The notes beneath the pieces are model-generated. The model saw only the letters and a program-made list of their open reading frames with translations. It searched no databases and was not told the origin of the DNA. Source: Nocardioides soli (GTDB lineage Bacteria > Actinomycetota > Actinomycetes > Propionibacteriales > Nocardioidaceae). From it: a stretch of DNA of 64,000 nucleotides. Shown here one piece after another: positions 39,259 to 46,725 of the stretch (its first letter is position 1; every line of letters begins with the position of its first letter). The stretch is from positions 186,001 to 250,000 of the forward strand of contig NZ_JACHWR010000004.1 of the NCBI RefSeq assembly GCF_014191495.1, read 5' to 3'. Both the position numbers and the translations under genes were made by a program.

Positions 39259-40863
39259 ATGACGGCAGACATGCGAGTCGGGACCCACAACGGCCATCTC
39301 ATGGTCTCCGCTCTCAAGCGGCACCGCGACAAGCCGGTCATGTACCTGGGCGAGACCACGATCACCGGTGGCCAGGCCGCGGAGCGGATGAGCCAGTACG
39401 TCCAGGCCTTCGAGGCGCTGGGCGCGGGCCGCGGCACCGCCGGCGCGCTGCTCGCGCTGAACCGGCCCGAGGTGCTGTTCATCCTCGGCGCCGGCCAGAC
39501 CCAGGGGTACCGGCGCAGCTCGCTGCACCCGCTGGGCTCGCTCGACGACCACGCCTACGTCATCAACGACGCGGAGATCACGTCGCTGACCATCGACCCG
39601 GTGCCGATGTTCGTCGAGCGGGCGCTGGGGCTGCTCGAGCGCTGCCCGAAGCTGGAGAAGATCCTCACGATCGGGCCGGTCCCCGCGGAGCTCGCCCACG
39701 TCGGGCACGACCTGGTCGCGGCGGCGGCGTCGTTCGACCCACTTCCGCTGGAGGCGGAGACGCTCGACCCGGAGCACGTCGTGTCGATCACCTACACCGG
39801 CGGCACGACCGGCAAGCCGAAGGGCGTCATCGGCCTGTCGCGACAGATGAACACGATGACCCAGATCCAGATGTCGGAGTGGGAGTGGCCGGAGTCGCCA
39901 CGCTTCCTGATGTGCACCCCTCTGTCGCACGCCGGCGCGGCGTTCTTCGTGCCGACCGTGCTCAAGGGCGGCTGCCTCTACGTGCTGGCGAAGTTCGATC
40001 CGGCCGAGGTGCTGCGCACCATCGAGGAGCAGCGGATCACCGCCACGATGCTGGTGCCGTCGATGCTCTACGCGCTGATGGACCACCCCGACTCGCAGAC
40101 CCGCGACCTGTCGTCGCTGGAGACCGTCTACTACGGCGCCTCCGCGATCAACCCGGTGCGGCTCCAGGAGGCGATCGACCGCTTCGGCCCGATCTTCGCC
40201 CAGTACTACGGGCAGTCCGAGGCGCCGATGGCGATCACCTACTTCGCGAAGGACGACCACGTCTCAGGAGGCGCCGGTCGGCTCGCCTCCTGCGGGCGCC
40301 CGTCGGCGTTCGTGCGTACGGCGCTGCTCGGCGACGACGGCAAGCCGGTCCCGGTGGGGGAGCCGGGAGAGATCTGCGTGGCCGGGCCGCTGCTCGCCGG
40401 CGGCTACTGGAACCTGCCCGACGAGACCGCCGAGACCTTCCGCGACGGCTGGATGCACACCGGCGACGTGGCCCGCGAGGACGAGGACGGCTTCTGGTAC
40501 ATCGTCGACCGCACCAAGGACATGATCGTCACCGGCGGGTTCAACGTGTTCCCGCGCGAGGTCGAGGACGTCGTCGCCGAGCACCCCGCGATCGCCCAGG
40601 TCGGTGTCATCGGCACCCCGCACGAGAAGTTCGGCGAGGCGGTCACCGCGATCGTCGTCCTGCGCTCCGACGCCCCGCGCGACGAGGAGTCGATCGCGGC
40701 GATGACCGCCGAGATCCAGCAGCTGGTCAAGGACCGCAAGGGCTCGGTGCAGGCGCCCAAGCAGGTGATCGTGGCCGACTCGCTGCCGCTGACCGGGCTC
40801 GGCAAACCGGACAAGAAGGCGCTACGGGCGCAGTTCTGGACCGGAGACCGGGCGGTCGGCTGA
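39259..40863 (+). CDS. Acyl-CoA synthetase, KstR-controlled
   Basis: 534 residues from ATG 39259. Adenylation motifs: SITYTGGTTGKPKGVIG, YYGQSEAPMAIT, GWMHTGDVAREDEDGFWYIVDRTKD and the C-terminal LPLTGLGKPDKKALR. Its position among side-chain genes and the KstR box suggest activation of a steroid or fatty-acid substrate, but it is not the fadD19 of this locus. The 3' end overlaps the convergent PAP2-like gene by 42 bp. Confidence 0.83.
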   Translation: MTADMRVGTHNGHLMVSALKRHRDKPVMYLGETTITGGQAAERMSQYVQAFEALGAGRGTAGALLALNRPEVLFILGAGQTQGYRRSSLHPLGSLDDHAYVINDAEITSLTIDPVPMFVERALGLLERCPKLEKILTIGPVPAELAHVGHDLVAAAASFDPLPLEAETLDPEHVVSITYTGGTTGKPKGVIGLSRQMNTMTQIQMSEWEWPESPRFLMCTPLSHAGAAFFVPTVLKGGCLYVLAKFDPAEVLRTIEEQRITATMLVPSMLYALMDHPDSQTRDLSSLETVYYGASAINPVRLQEAIDRFGPIFAQYYGQSEAPMAITYFAKDDHVSGGAGRLASCGRPSAFVRTALLGDDGKPVPVGEPGEICVAGPLLAGGYWNLPDETAETFRDGWMHTGDVAREDEDGFWYIVDRTKDMIVTGGFNVFPREVEDVVAEHPAIAQVGVIGTPHEKFGEAVTAIVVLRSDAPRDEESIAAMTAEIQQLVKDRKGSVQAPKQVIVADSLPLTGLGKPDKKALRAQFWTGDRAVG

Positions 40864-41640
40864 TCGCAGGCGGGTGCGGACGGCGGTGTCGAGCGCCAGC
40901 GCGACCCAGAGCAGGGCGAGGGCGACGACGCCGTCGAGCCACCAGTGGTTGCCGGTCGCGGCGACGACGAGCATGGTCAGCACGACGTGCAGCAGGAAGA
41001 CCCAGCGCCAGCGACTCGTGCTCGCCGCGACGATGCCCAGGGACACCACCGCCGCCCACGCGACATGGATCGACGGCATCGCCGCGAACTGGTCGGACAC
41101 GCCGGTCGTGGGGTCGGCGCTGTAGACCGACGGTCCCGAGAAGTGGGTCAGGTCGACGTACCCGAGCTCGCCGAGGAACCGGGGCGGGGCGACCCGGACG
41201 AAGCGGATCACCAGGCAGCCGGCGGTGACCAGCGCGAGCGCGTTGCGCCAGTGCGGGTAGTGGTCGCGGTGGCGATAGAAGAGCCAGACGAGGAAGGCGA
41301 TCAGCGCCGGCACGTGCAGGCTCGCGTAGTACCACGCCGACAGGTCGACGAGCCGATCGTGACGCAGCACGAACAGCTGCAGCGACAGCTCCGCGGGCAG
41401 GTGCAGGGCCTGCTCGAGGCTGGCGATCTCGTGGGCGCGCCGGAGCGCGCCGTCGGTCGACGCGATCGGCAGCATCCGGGCCAGCCGCCACACCGCGTAG
41501 AGGCCCGCGACCAGGGCGAACTCGGCCGCGGCGGGCTCGACGTACGCCGTCAGCCGGGAGGGCCGGCGGCGCAGCACGAGTCCGAGCAGCAGGCTGAGGG
41601 CCGCGGCCACGACGGCTTGCTCCCAGGTCGGCCACGGCAC
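40822..41640 (-). CDS. PAP2-type / inositolphosphotransferase-like membrane protein
   Basis: 272 residues from GTG 41640. About six transmembrane helices, with PAP2/Aur1-like motifs in the C-terminal half: SIHVAWAAVVSLGI and GNHWWLDGVVALALLW, whose His residues are the usual phosphate-transfer site. Such proteins dephosphorylate lipid phosphates or transfer head groups. Its stop lies 42 bp inside the fadD coding region, an unusual convergent overlap. No Shine-Dalgarno was seen for the GTG. Confidence 0.75.
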   Translation of the reverse strand: MPWPTWEQAVVAAALSLLLGLVLRRRPSRLTAYVEPAAAEFALVAGLYAVWRLARMLPIASTDGALRRAHEIASLEQALHLPAELSLQLFVLRHDRLVDLSAWYYASLHVPALIAFLVWLFYRHRDHYPHWRNALALVTAGCLVIRFVRVAPPRFLGELGYVDLTHFSGPSVYSADPTTGVSDQFAAMPSIHVAWAAVVSLGIVAASTSRWRWVFLLHVVLTMLVVAATGNHWWLDGVVALALLWVALALDTAVRTRLRSADRPVSGPELRP

Positions 41641-41690
41641 CGGAGGATTCTGGCAGGTGCCCTCGGGTGCGACGTCGGCGCGTCCGAGAC

Positions 41691-41753
41691 CGTCGAGACA
41701 CCTGGAATGGCTGCCCTACCGCTGCCCCAGCAGCCATCTCAGGTGTCTCGACG
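41691..41753. terminator. Long hairpin downstream of echA19
   Basis: Arms of 24 bp at 41691-41714 (CGTCGAGACACCTGGAATGG) and 41730-41753 pair with only 2 mismatches around a 15-nt loop. It follows the echA19 stop on the minus strand and precedes the PAP2-like GTG, so it could end the echA19 transcript. There is no T-tract. Confidence 0.6.
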
Positions 41754-41758
41754 CGACC

Positions 41759-42574
41759 TCAGCGCCCGCGGAACTGCGGCGCCCGCTTCTCCGCGAACGC
41801 CCGCGGCCCCTCCTTGGCGTCGTCGGAGGCGAAGACCGTCATGCCGACCTTCGCGTCGGCGGCCCAGCAGTCCTCCTCGTGCCGGCCCTCGGAGTCGCGG
41901 ACGGTCTTGAGGATCGCCTGGACGGCGAGCGGGCCGTTGGCGCAGATCAGGTCGGCGACCTCGTGGGCCTTCGCGAGCGCCCCGCCGTCGGGGACGACGT
42001 ACCCGATCAGGCCGATCTCCCGCGCCTCCGGCGCCTTGATGTGGCGGCCGGTCAGCAGCAGGTCCATCGCGACGGTGTAGGGGATCTGGCGGGGGAGGCG
42101 GACGGCGGACCCGCCCATCGGGTAGAGGCTCCACTTGGCCTCGGAGATGCCGAAGCGCGCCGACTCGCCGGCGATCCGGATGTCGGTGCCCTGGAGGATC
42201 TCGGTGCCGCCCGCGATGGCAGGCCCCTCGACCGCGGCGATCAGCGGCTTGGTCAGCCGGAACCCCTTGAGCAGTCCCTTGAGCACCGACGGGTCGAAGC
42301 CCGACTTGAAGCTCTCGTCCGGCGACCGCTTGGTGGCGGCCTTGAGATCCATGCCCGCGCAGAAGTAGCCGCCCGCGCCGGTGAGGATGCAGGCGCGGAT
42401 CGAGTCGTCGTCGTTGACGCGGTCCCAGGCCTCCTCCATGATCGCCAGCATCTCGCCGGAGAGGGCGTTGCGCGCCTCGGGGCGGTTCATCGTGACGACG
42501 AGCTTGTGGCCGTCCTGCTCGACGAGGCAGTGCGGCTCCGGGGTCGTCCCGGACTGGACATCGGCGCTGGTCAT
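41759..42574 (-). CDS. echA19: EchA19, enoyl-CoA hydratase of the side chain
   Basis: 271 residues from ATG 42574. Crotonase motifs: TGAGGYFCAGMDLKAA, AAVEGPAIAGGTEILQGTDIRIA and FGISEAKWSLYPMGGSAVRLPR. It is divergent from fadD19, as in Mycobacterium (Rv3516/Rv3515c), where EchA19 hydrates side-chain enoyl-CoAs. TAGGCT (complement of 42581-42586) ends 6 nt before the ATG, consistent with a leaderless start under the shared KstR box. Confidence 0.87.
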   Translation of the reverse strand: MTSADVQSGTTPEPHCLVEQDGHKLVVTMNRPEARNALSGEMLAIMEEAWDRVNDDDSIRACILTGAGGYFCAGMDLKAATKRSPDESFKSGFDPSVLKGLLKGFRLTKPLIAAVEGPAIAGGTEILQGTDIRIAGESARFGISEAKWSLYPMGGSAVRLPRQIPYTVAMDLLLTGRHIKAPEAREIGLIGYVVPDGGALAKAHEVADLICANGPLAVQAILKTVRDSEGRHEEDCWAADAKVGMTVFASDDAKEGPRAFAEKRAPQFRGR

Positions 42575-42595
42575 GGCGGGAGCCTAGCCAAGAAC

Positions 42596-42609
42596 GAGAA
42601 CGTGTTCTA
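42596..42609. promoter_or_regulatory. KstR-type operator between echA19 and fadD19
   Basis: GAGAACGTGTTCTA, in a 45-bp gap between two divergent starts. On the plus strand the -10-like TAGTCT (42608-42613) overlaps it and the fadD19 GTG (42620) is 6 nt later, so both transcripts are probably leaderless and repressed together. Confidence 0.87.
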
Positions 42610-42619
42610 GTCTCGCGTC

Positions 42620-44281
42620 GTGGCTCACAACATCGCTGACCTCTTCGAACACGCCGTCGACGCTGCCCCCGACAACCTGGCGCTCAAGGTGGGGGACCGG
42701 ACAGTGACCTACGCCCAGCTGGAGGCCGACGCCAACCGGCTCGCGCACTACCTGGCCGCGCAGGGCGTCGGGCCGGGTGAGCACGTGGCGATCTACGCCA
42801 AGAACAGCATCGAGCACGTCGTGGCCATGCTCGCGATCGTGAAGATCCGCGCGGTGATGATCAACGTGAACTACCGCTACGTCGAGGGCGAGCTCAACTA
42901 CCTCTTCGACAACGCCGACGTGGTCGCGGTGATCCACGAGCGCTCCTACGCCCCGCTGGTCGCGGCGATCTGGGACAAGCACGACCGGCTGACGACCGCC
43001 GTCGTCGTCGACGACGCGCTCGACCCCGACGACCGCTCCGACTTCTCGTCGTACGGCGCGGTGCACTACGACGACGCCATCGCCGGCCAGAGCGCCGAGC
43101 GCGACTTCGGTGAGCGCAGCCCCGACGACATCCACATCATCTACACCGGCGGCACGACCGGCTTCCCCAAGGGCGTCATGTGGCGCCAGGAGGACTGGTG
43201 GCGGGTGCTCGGCGGTGGCATCGACTTCTACACCGGGGAGCCGCAGGACGAGTTCGCCCAGTCCCGCCAGGCGACCGACCCCCGGATGGTCACCTTCCCG
43301 CTCAGCCCGCTGATGCACGGCGGCGCGCAGTCGGGGCTGCTCATGCACCTCTTCGCCGGCCACCTCACGATCCTCGAGCCGAAGTTCGACCCGGTCCGCA
43401 CCTGGGAGCTGATCGAGAAGGAGAAGGTGCAGCTGATCTTCATGACCGGCGACGCGATGGCGCGCCCGCTCATCGAGGCCTTCGAGGAGAAGGCCGCGAC
43501 CGGCACGGCGTACGACTGCGCCAACCTGGTCGCGATCTCGAGCAGCGCCGCGATCTTCAGCCCGCCGGTGAAGGCGCGCTGGATGGCGGCCTTCCCCAAC
43601 TCGATCTTCACCGACTCCGTCGGCGCGACCGAGACCGGCTTCTCGGGGATGGGCCTGCAGGACCCCAACAACATCTCGACCGACGGCCCGGTGATCGGCA
43701 TCGGACCGAACGCCGTGGTGCTCGACGAGAACAACCGGCTGCTCGACCCGGCCACCGACATCGGCAAGACCGGACGCCTCGGCCGCGGCGGCTCGGTGCC
43801 GGTCGGCTACTACAAGGACCCCGCGAAGTCGGCGGCGACGTTCCTCGTGATCGACGGCGAGCGCTACTCGGTGCCCGGCGACTTCGCGCGCATCGAGGAG
43901 GGCAACCGGCTCACGCTGCTGGGTCGCGGCTCCAACTGCGTCAACACCGGCGGCGAGAAGGTCTACCCCGAAGAGGTCGAGATGGCCATCAAGGGGCACC
44001 CGTCGGTGTACGACGTGCTCGTGGTCGGCATCCCGGACGAGAAGTTCGGCCAGGCCGTGGCCGCGGTCGTCGAGCTGCGCGAGGGCCAGTCGCTCGAGCT
44101 GGAGGACCTGCGCACCTACCTGCGCGAGTTCCTCTCCGGCTACAAGCTGCCGCGCTCGCTGACGATCGTCGACCGGGTGCCGCGCAACGCGGCCGGCAAG
44201 GCGCAGTACCCCGCCGCCAAGGACATCGCGATCGCCGGCTTCGCCGCGAAGGCCGCGACCGTCGACCCGACCAGCGTCTGA
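42620..44281 (+). CDS. fadD19: FadD19, steroid side-chain acyl-CoA synthetase
   Basis: 553 residues from GTG 42620. The N-terminus (NIADLFEHAVDAAPDNLALKVGDRTVTYAQL) and NVNYRYVEGELNYLFDNADVVAV match FadD19; the ATP loop IYTGGTTGFPKGVMWR, YYKDPAKSAATF and the Lys of NAAGKAQYP are present. FadD19 attaches CoA to the C24/C26 carboxylated side chain, feeding EchA19 and FadA5. It has no Shine-Dalgarno and directly follows the KstR box. The next gene starts 12 bp later. Confidence 0.9.
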   Translation: MAHNIADLFEHAVDAAPDNLALKVGDRTVTYAQLEADANRLAHYLAAQGVGPGEHVAIYAKNSIEHVVAMLAIVKIRAVMINVNYRYVEGELNYLFDNADVVAVIHERSYAPLVAAIWDKHDRLTTAVVVDDALDPDDRSDFSSYGAVHYDDAIAGQSAERDFGERSPDDIHIIYTGGTTGFPKGVMWRQEDWWRVLGGGIDFYTGEPQDEFAQSRQATDPRMVTFPLSPLMHGGAQSGLLMHLFAGHLTILEPKFDPVRTWELIEKEKVQLIFMTGDAMARPLIEAFEEKAATGTAYDCANLVAISSSAAIFSPPVKARWMAAFPNSIFTDSVGATETGFSGMGLQDPNNISTDGPVIGIGPNAVVLDENNRLLDPATDIGKTGRLGRGGSVPVGYYKDPAKSAATFLVIDGERYSVPGDFARIEEGNRLTLLGRGSNCVNTGGEKVYPEEVEMAIKGHPSVYDVLVVGIPDEKFGQAVAAVVELREGQSLELEDLRTYLREFLSGYKLPRSLTIVDRVPRNAAGKAQYPAAKDIAIAGFAAKAATVDPTSV

Positions 44282-44293
44282 CCCGGGAGCACC

Positions 44294-45397
44294 ATGCGCA
44301 CCCCTCTCTGTGACCGGTTCGGGATCGACTACCCGATCTTCGCCTTCACGCCGTCCGAGCACGTCGCGGCCGCCGTGTCGCGGGCCGGTGGCCTGGGCGT
44401 GCTCGGCTGCGTCCGGTTCAACGACACCGACGAGCTCGAGCGCACCCTGAGCTGGCTCGACGACAACACCGACGGCAAGCCGTACGGCGTCGACATCGTG
44501 ATGCCGATGAAGATCCCGACCGAGGGCAAGTCGGTCGATCTGCAGGCGATGATCCCGCAGAAGCACATCACCTTCGTCGAGCGGACCCTGCAGCGCCTCG
44601 GCGTACCGCCGCTGGCCGAGGGCGAGGGCCGGGAGGGCGTGCTCGGCTGGCTGCACTCGGTCGCGCGCTCGCACCTCGACGTGGCGCTGCAGCACCGGCC
44701 GGTGCTGATCGCCAACGCACTCGGCTCGCCGCCGGTCGACGTGATCGAGAAGTGCCACGAGCACGACATCCTGGTCGCCGCTCTCGCCGGCGCGGCCAAG
44801 CACGCGGTCTCCCACGTGCGCAACGGCGTCGACATCATCGTCGCCCAGGGCTACGAGGCCGGCGGCCACACCGGCGAGATCGCCAGCATGGTGCTGCAGC
44901 CCGACATCGTCGACGCCGTCGGGCCCGACGTGCCGGTGCTCGGCGCCGGCGGCATCGGCTCCGGTCGCCAGATCGCGGCGTCCCTCGCCCTCGGCTCGCA
45001 GGGCGTGTGGACCGGCTCGATCTGGCTGGGCACCAGCGAGTACCAGAACCTCCAGTCGAACGCCGGGTGGACCGAGGCGTTCACGCGCGCCACGTCGTCG
45101 GACACGGTGCGCACCCGGATCTACACCGGCAAGCCGGCCCGGCTGCTCAAGACGAAGTGGACCGAGGCGTGGGCCGAGGAGGACGCGCCGGAGCCGCTGC
45201 CGATGCCGCTGCAGAACCTCCTGGTCGCCGACGCCCACAACCGGATCAACGCCTCCGGCGACCCCGACGTCATCTCGATGCCGATCGGGCAGATCGTCGG
45301 TCGCATGAACGAGGTCCGGCCGGTCGCCGAGGTGATGGCCGGCCTGATCGCGGAGTTCGAGGACGCCGTCTCGCGGCTGGAGTCGATCCGGAAGTAG
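44294..45397 (+). CDS. Nitronate-monooxygenase-fold flavoprotein
   Basis: 367 residues from ATG 44294, with GGGAG upstream. FMN-site segments are GIDYPIFAFTP, AGGLGVLGCVRF, AQGYEAGGHTGEIASMV and LGAGGIGSGRQIAASLALGSQGVWTGS. This family includes nitronate monooxygenases and enoyl-reductase-like proteins. It is probably in the fadD19 operon, so a role in steroid or fatty-acid oxidation is likely, but the substrate is unknown. It is distinct from IpdC at 20618. Confidence 0.8.
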   Translation: MRTPLCDRFGIDYPIFAFTPSEHVAAAVSRAGGLGVLGCVRFNDTDELERTLSWLDDNTDGKPYGVDIVMPMKIPTEGKSVDLQAMIPQKHITFVERTLQRLGVPPLAEGEGREGVLGWLHSVARSHLDVALQHRPVLIANALGSPPVDVIEKCHEHDILVAALAGAAKHAVSHVRNGVDIIVAQGYEAGGHTGEIASMVLQPDIVDAVGPDVPVLGAGGIGSGRQIAASLALGSQGVWTGSIWLGTSEYQNLQSNAGWTEAFTRATSSDTVRTRIYTGKPARLLKTKWTEAWAEEDAPEPLPMPLQNLLVADAHNRINASGDPDVISMPIGQIVGRMNEVRPVAEVMAGLIAEFEDAVSRLESIRK

Positions 45398-45404
45398 AGC
45401 CGCC

Positions 45405-45546
45405 GGTGGTTGAGGCCTCGAAACCCGGTGAGCAGCGCTACGAGCTCGCTCTCAAGGCTGGTTCTCGGCTTGCGGGGTTTCGAGGCTCCTCCGCTCGTCC
45501 CTCGCTCCGGAGCACCTCAACCACCGCTCCGGAGCAGCTCAACCAC
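45405..45546. repeat. GGTGGTTGAGG-family repeat cluster
   Basis: A collapsed copy GGTGGTTGAGGCCTCGAAACC at 45405-45425 (split here: GGTGGTTGAGG, CCTCGAAACC), a longer copy at 45474-45524 and a short one at 45525-45546. The last provides, on the minus strand, the GG codons and TGA of the gene at 45539. The intergenic gap between the convergent genes is built mostly from these copies. Confidence 0.9.
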
Positions 45547-46594
45547 CGCGCAGGTCCGGGTGCGCCCGGCCGGCAATCAGCGGCAGGTCGAGGTAGGTGC
45601 GGATGCCCGGCTCGGCGGCGACGACGTACGGGATCGAGTTCACGCAGTGCATGGCCGTGGCGACCACGCCGGGGTTGCGCACCAGGCCTTCCGCGACGGT
45701 GGTGGGCTGCCAGCCCTTGATCGTGACGAACGTGTCGGGGTCGCCCAGCACCTCGACCTCGAAGCGCTCTCCCTCGGGGCCGAAGCTCCAGGCGGGGGAG
45801 AGGTGCTCCTCGCCCATCAGCCAGTTCACCGCGATCCGGATCACGCACGCGTCGCCGACGTGCGCCTCCCAGACGAACCGCTGCGCGGCGACCAATCCGG
45901 GCTCGATGACGCCGATCGGCGTGTCGATCGGGGCGGTCGCGACCGCGACCTCCTGGGAGGTCCGGATGTCGGCGTCGGCGGAGAAGCCGAGGACGTCGAG
46001 GCACATCCGCACGGACTGCACGAAGCCGCCCGAGAGCAGCCCGAGCATCGGCCCGCCCATGGCATCCTCCGGCTTGCCGCCGAACATCATGATGTGGCGC
46101 ACGACGTCGGGGGCGTTGTAGGTGCGGATGTCGCTGAACTCCTCACCGCGTACGAACGTCACCCCCGACGACAGCGCCGAGAACATCAGCGGGTGCAGCT
46201 CGGTGGTGCCTCCGGGGTTGATGCCGGTGCCGTGCAGGGTGGTGCCGCCCTCGGCGCAGGCCGCGGCGAGCGGGGCGCCGTCGCGTTCGGTCGGGTAGAA
46301 CCAGCCGACCGGGGTGACCACGTTCTTGCCCGAGCGCAGGATCGCGGCGACCTCGTCGCGGTTGGGGATCAGCGGCGCGTAGAGGACGGCATCCGCGTCG
46401 AGGGCGAGTACGTCGTCGATGCGCGACGTCGCTAGCACGCCCAGCGGCTCGCCGCCGATCAGCTCGCCGACGTCGCGGCCGTGCTTCTCCTCGGAGTGCA
46501 CCCAGCAGCCGACCAGCTCGAGCTCCGGGTGGAGCAGGATGCCTTCGATGGCGGCCTTGCCGACGCTGCCGGTGGCCCACTGGATGACGCGCAC
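45539..46594 (-). CDS. DapB-like NAD(P)-binding reductase, KstR-controlled
   Basis: 351 residues from GTG 46594 with GAGGG upstream. The nucleotide site RVIQWATGSVGKAAIEGIL resembles the dihydrodipicolinate-reductase-type N-terminus of the amine-dehydrogenase-like family in actinobacteria. A KstR box at 46612 places it in the steroid regulon, though its reaction is unknown. The C-terminal LRGG-stop is encoded by a genomic repeat. Confidence 0.77.
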   Translation of the reverse strand: MRVIQWATGSVGKAAIEGILLHPELELVGCWVHSEEKHGRDVGELIGGEPLGVLATSRIDDVLALDADAVLYAPLIPNRDEVAAILRSGKNVVTPVGWFYPTERDGAPLAAACAEGGTTLHGTGINPGGTTELHPLMFSALSSGVTFVRGEEFSDIRTYNAPDVVRHIMMFGGKPEDAMGGPMLGLLSGGFVQSVRMCLDVLGFSADADIRTSQEVAVATAPIDTPIGVIEPGLVAAQRFVWEAHVGDACVIRIAVNWLMGEEHLSPAWSFGPEGERFEVEVLGDPDTFVTIKGWQPTTVAEGLVRNPGVVATAMHCVNSIPYVVAAEPGIRTYLDLPLIAGRAHPDLRGG

Positions 46595-46611
46595 GGGCTC
46601 ACCCTCGCAGG

Positions 46612-46625
46612 TAGAACGTGTTCTC
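46612..46625 (-). promoter_or_regulatory. KstR-type operator of the 45539-46594 gene
   Basis: TAGAACGTGTTCTC, 17 bp upstream of the minus-strand GTG, which has its own Shine-Dalgarno. The region 46626-46725 beyond it holds no gene. Confidence 0.83.
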
Positions 46626-46646
46626 GTCTATGGGTCGGGCGGCGTG

Positions 46647-46678
46647 GGGAGTTTCGTCGGCCGGCCGACGTTTCTCAC
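46647..46678. repeat. Diverged copy of the 6660 palindrome
   Basis: Shares the left arm GGGAGTTTCGTCGGCC and core with 6660-6691, but the right arm is diverged after GGCCGACG, leaving a 16-bp perfect core (46655-46670). It lies between a KstR-controlled gene and the DUF1501 gene. Confidence 0.75.
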
Positions 46679-46725
46679 GCCTGGACGATGAACCTCGCCG
46701 CGACGACGAAGGTCGCGACACCGCT

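Noticed and set aside
42584..45238. An 884-codon minus-strand frame opposite fadD19 and the nitronate monooxygenase
   Set aside because: Same reason: it mirrors clear plus-strand enzymes, and its composition (His/Asp/Val/Arg-rich) is typical of antisense frames in high-GC DNA.
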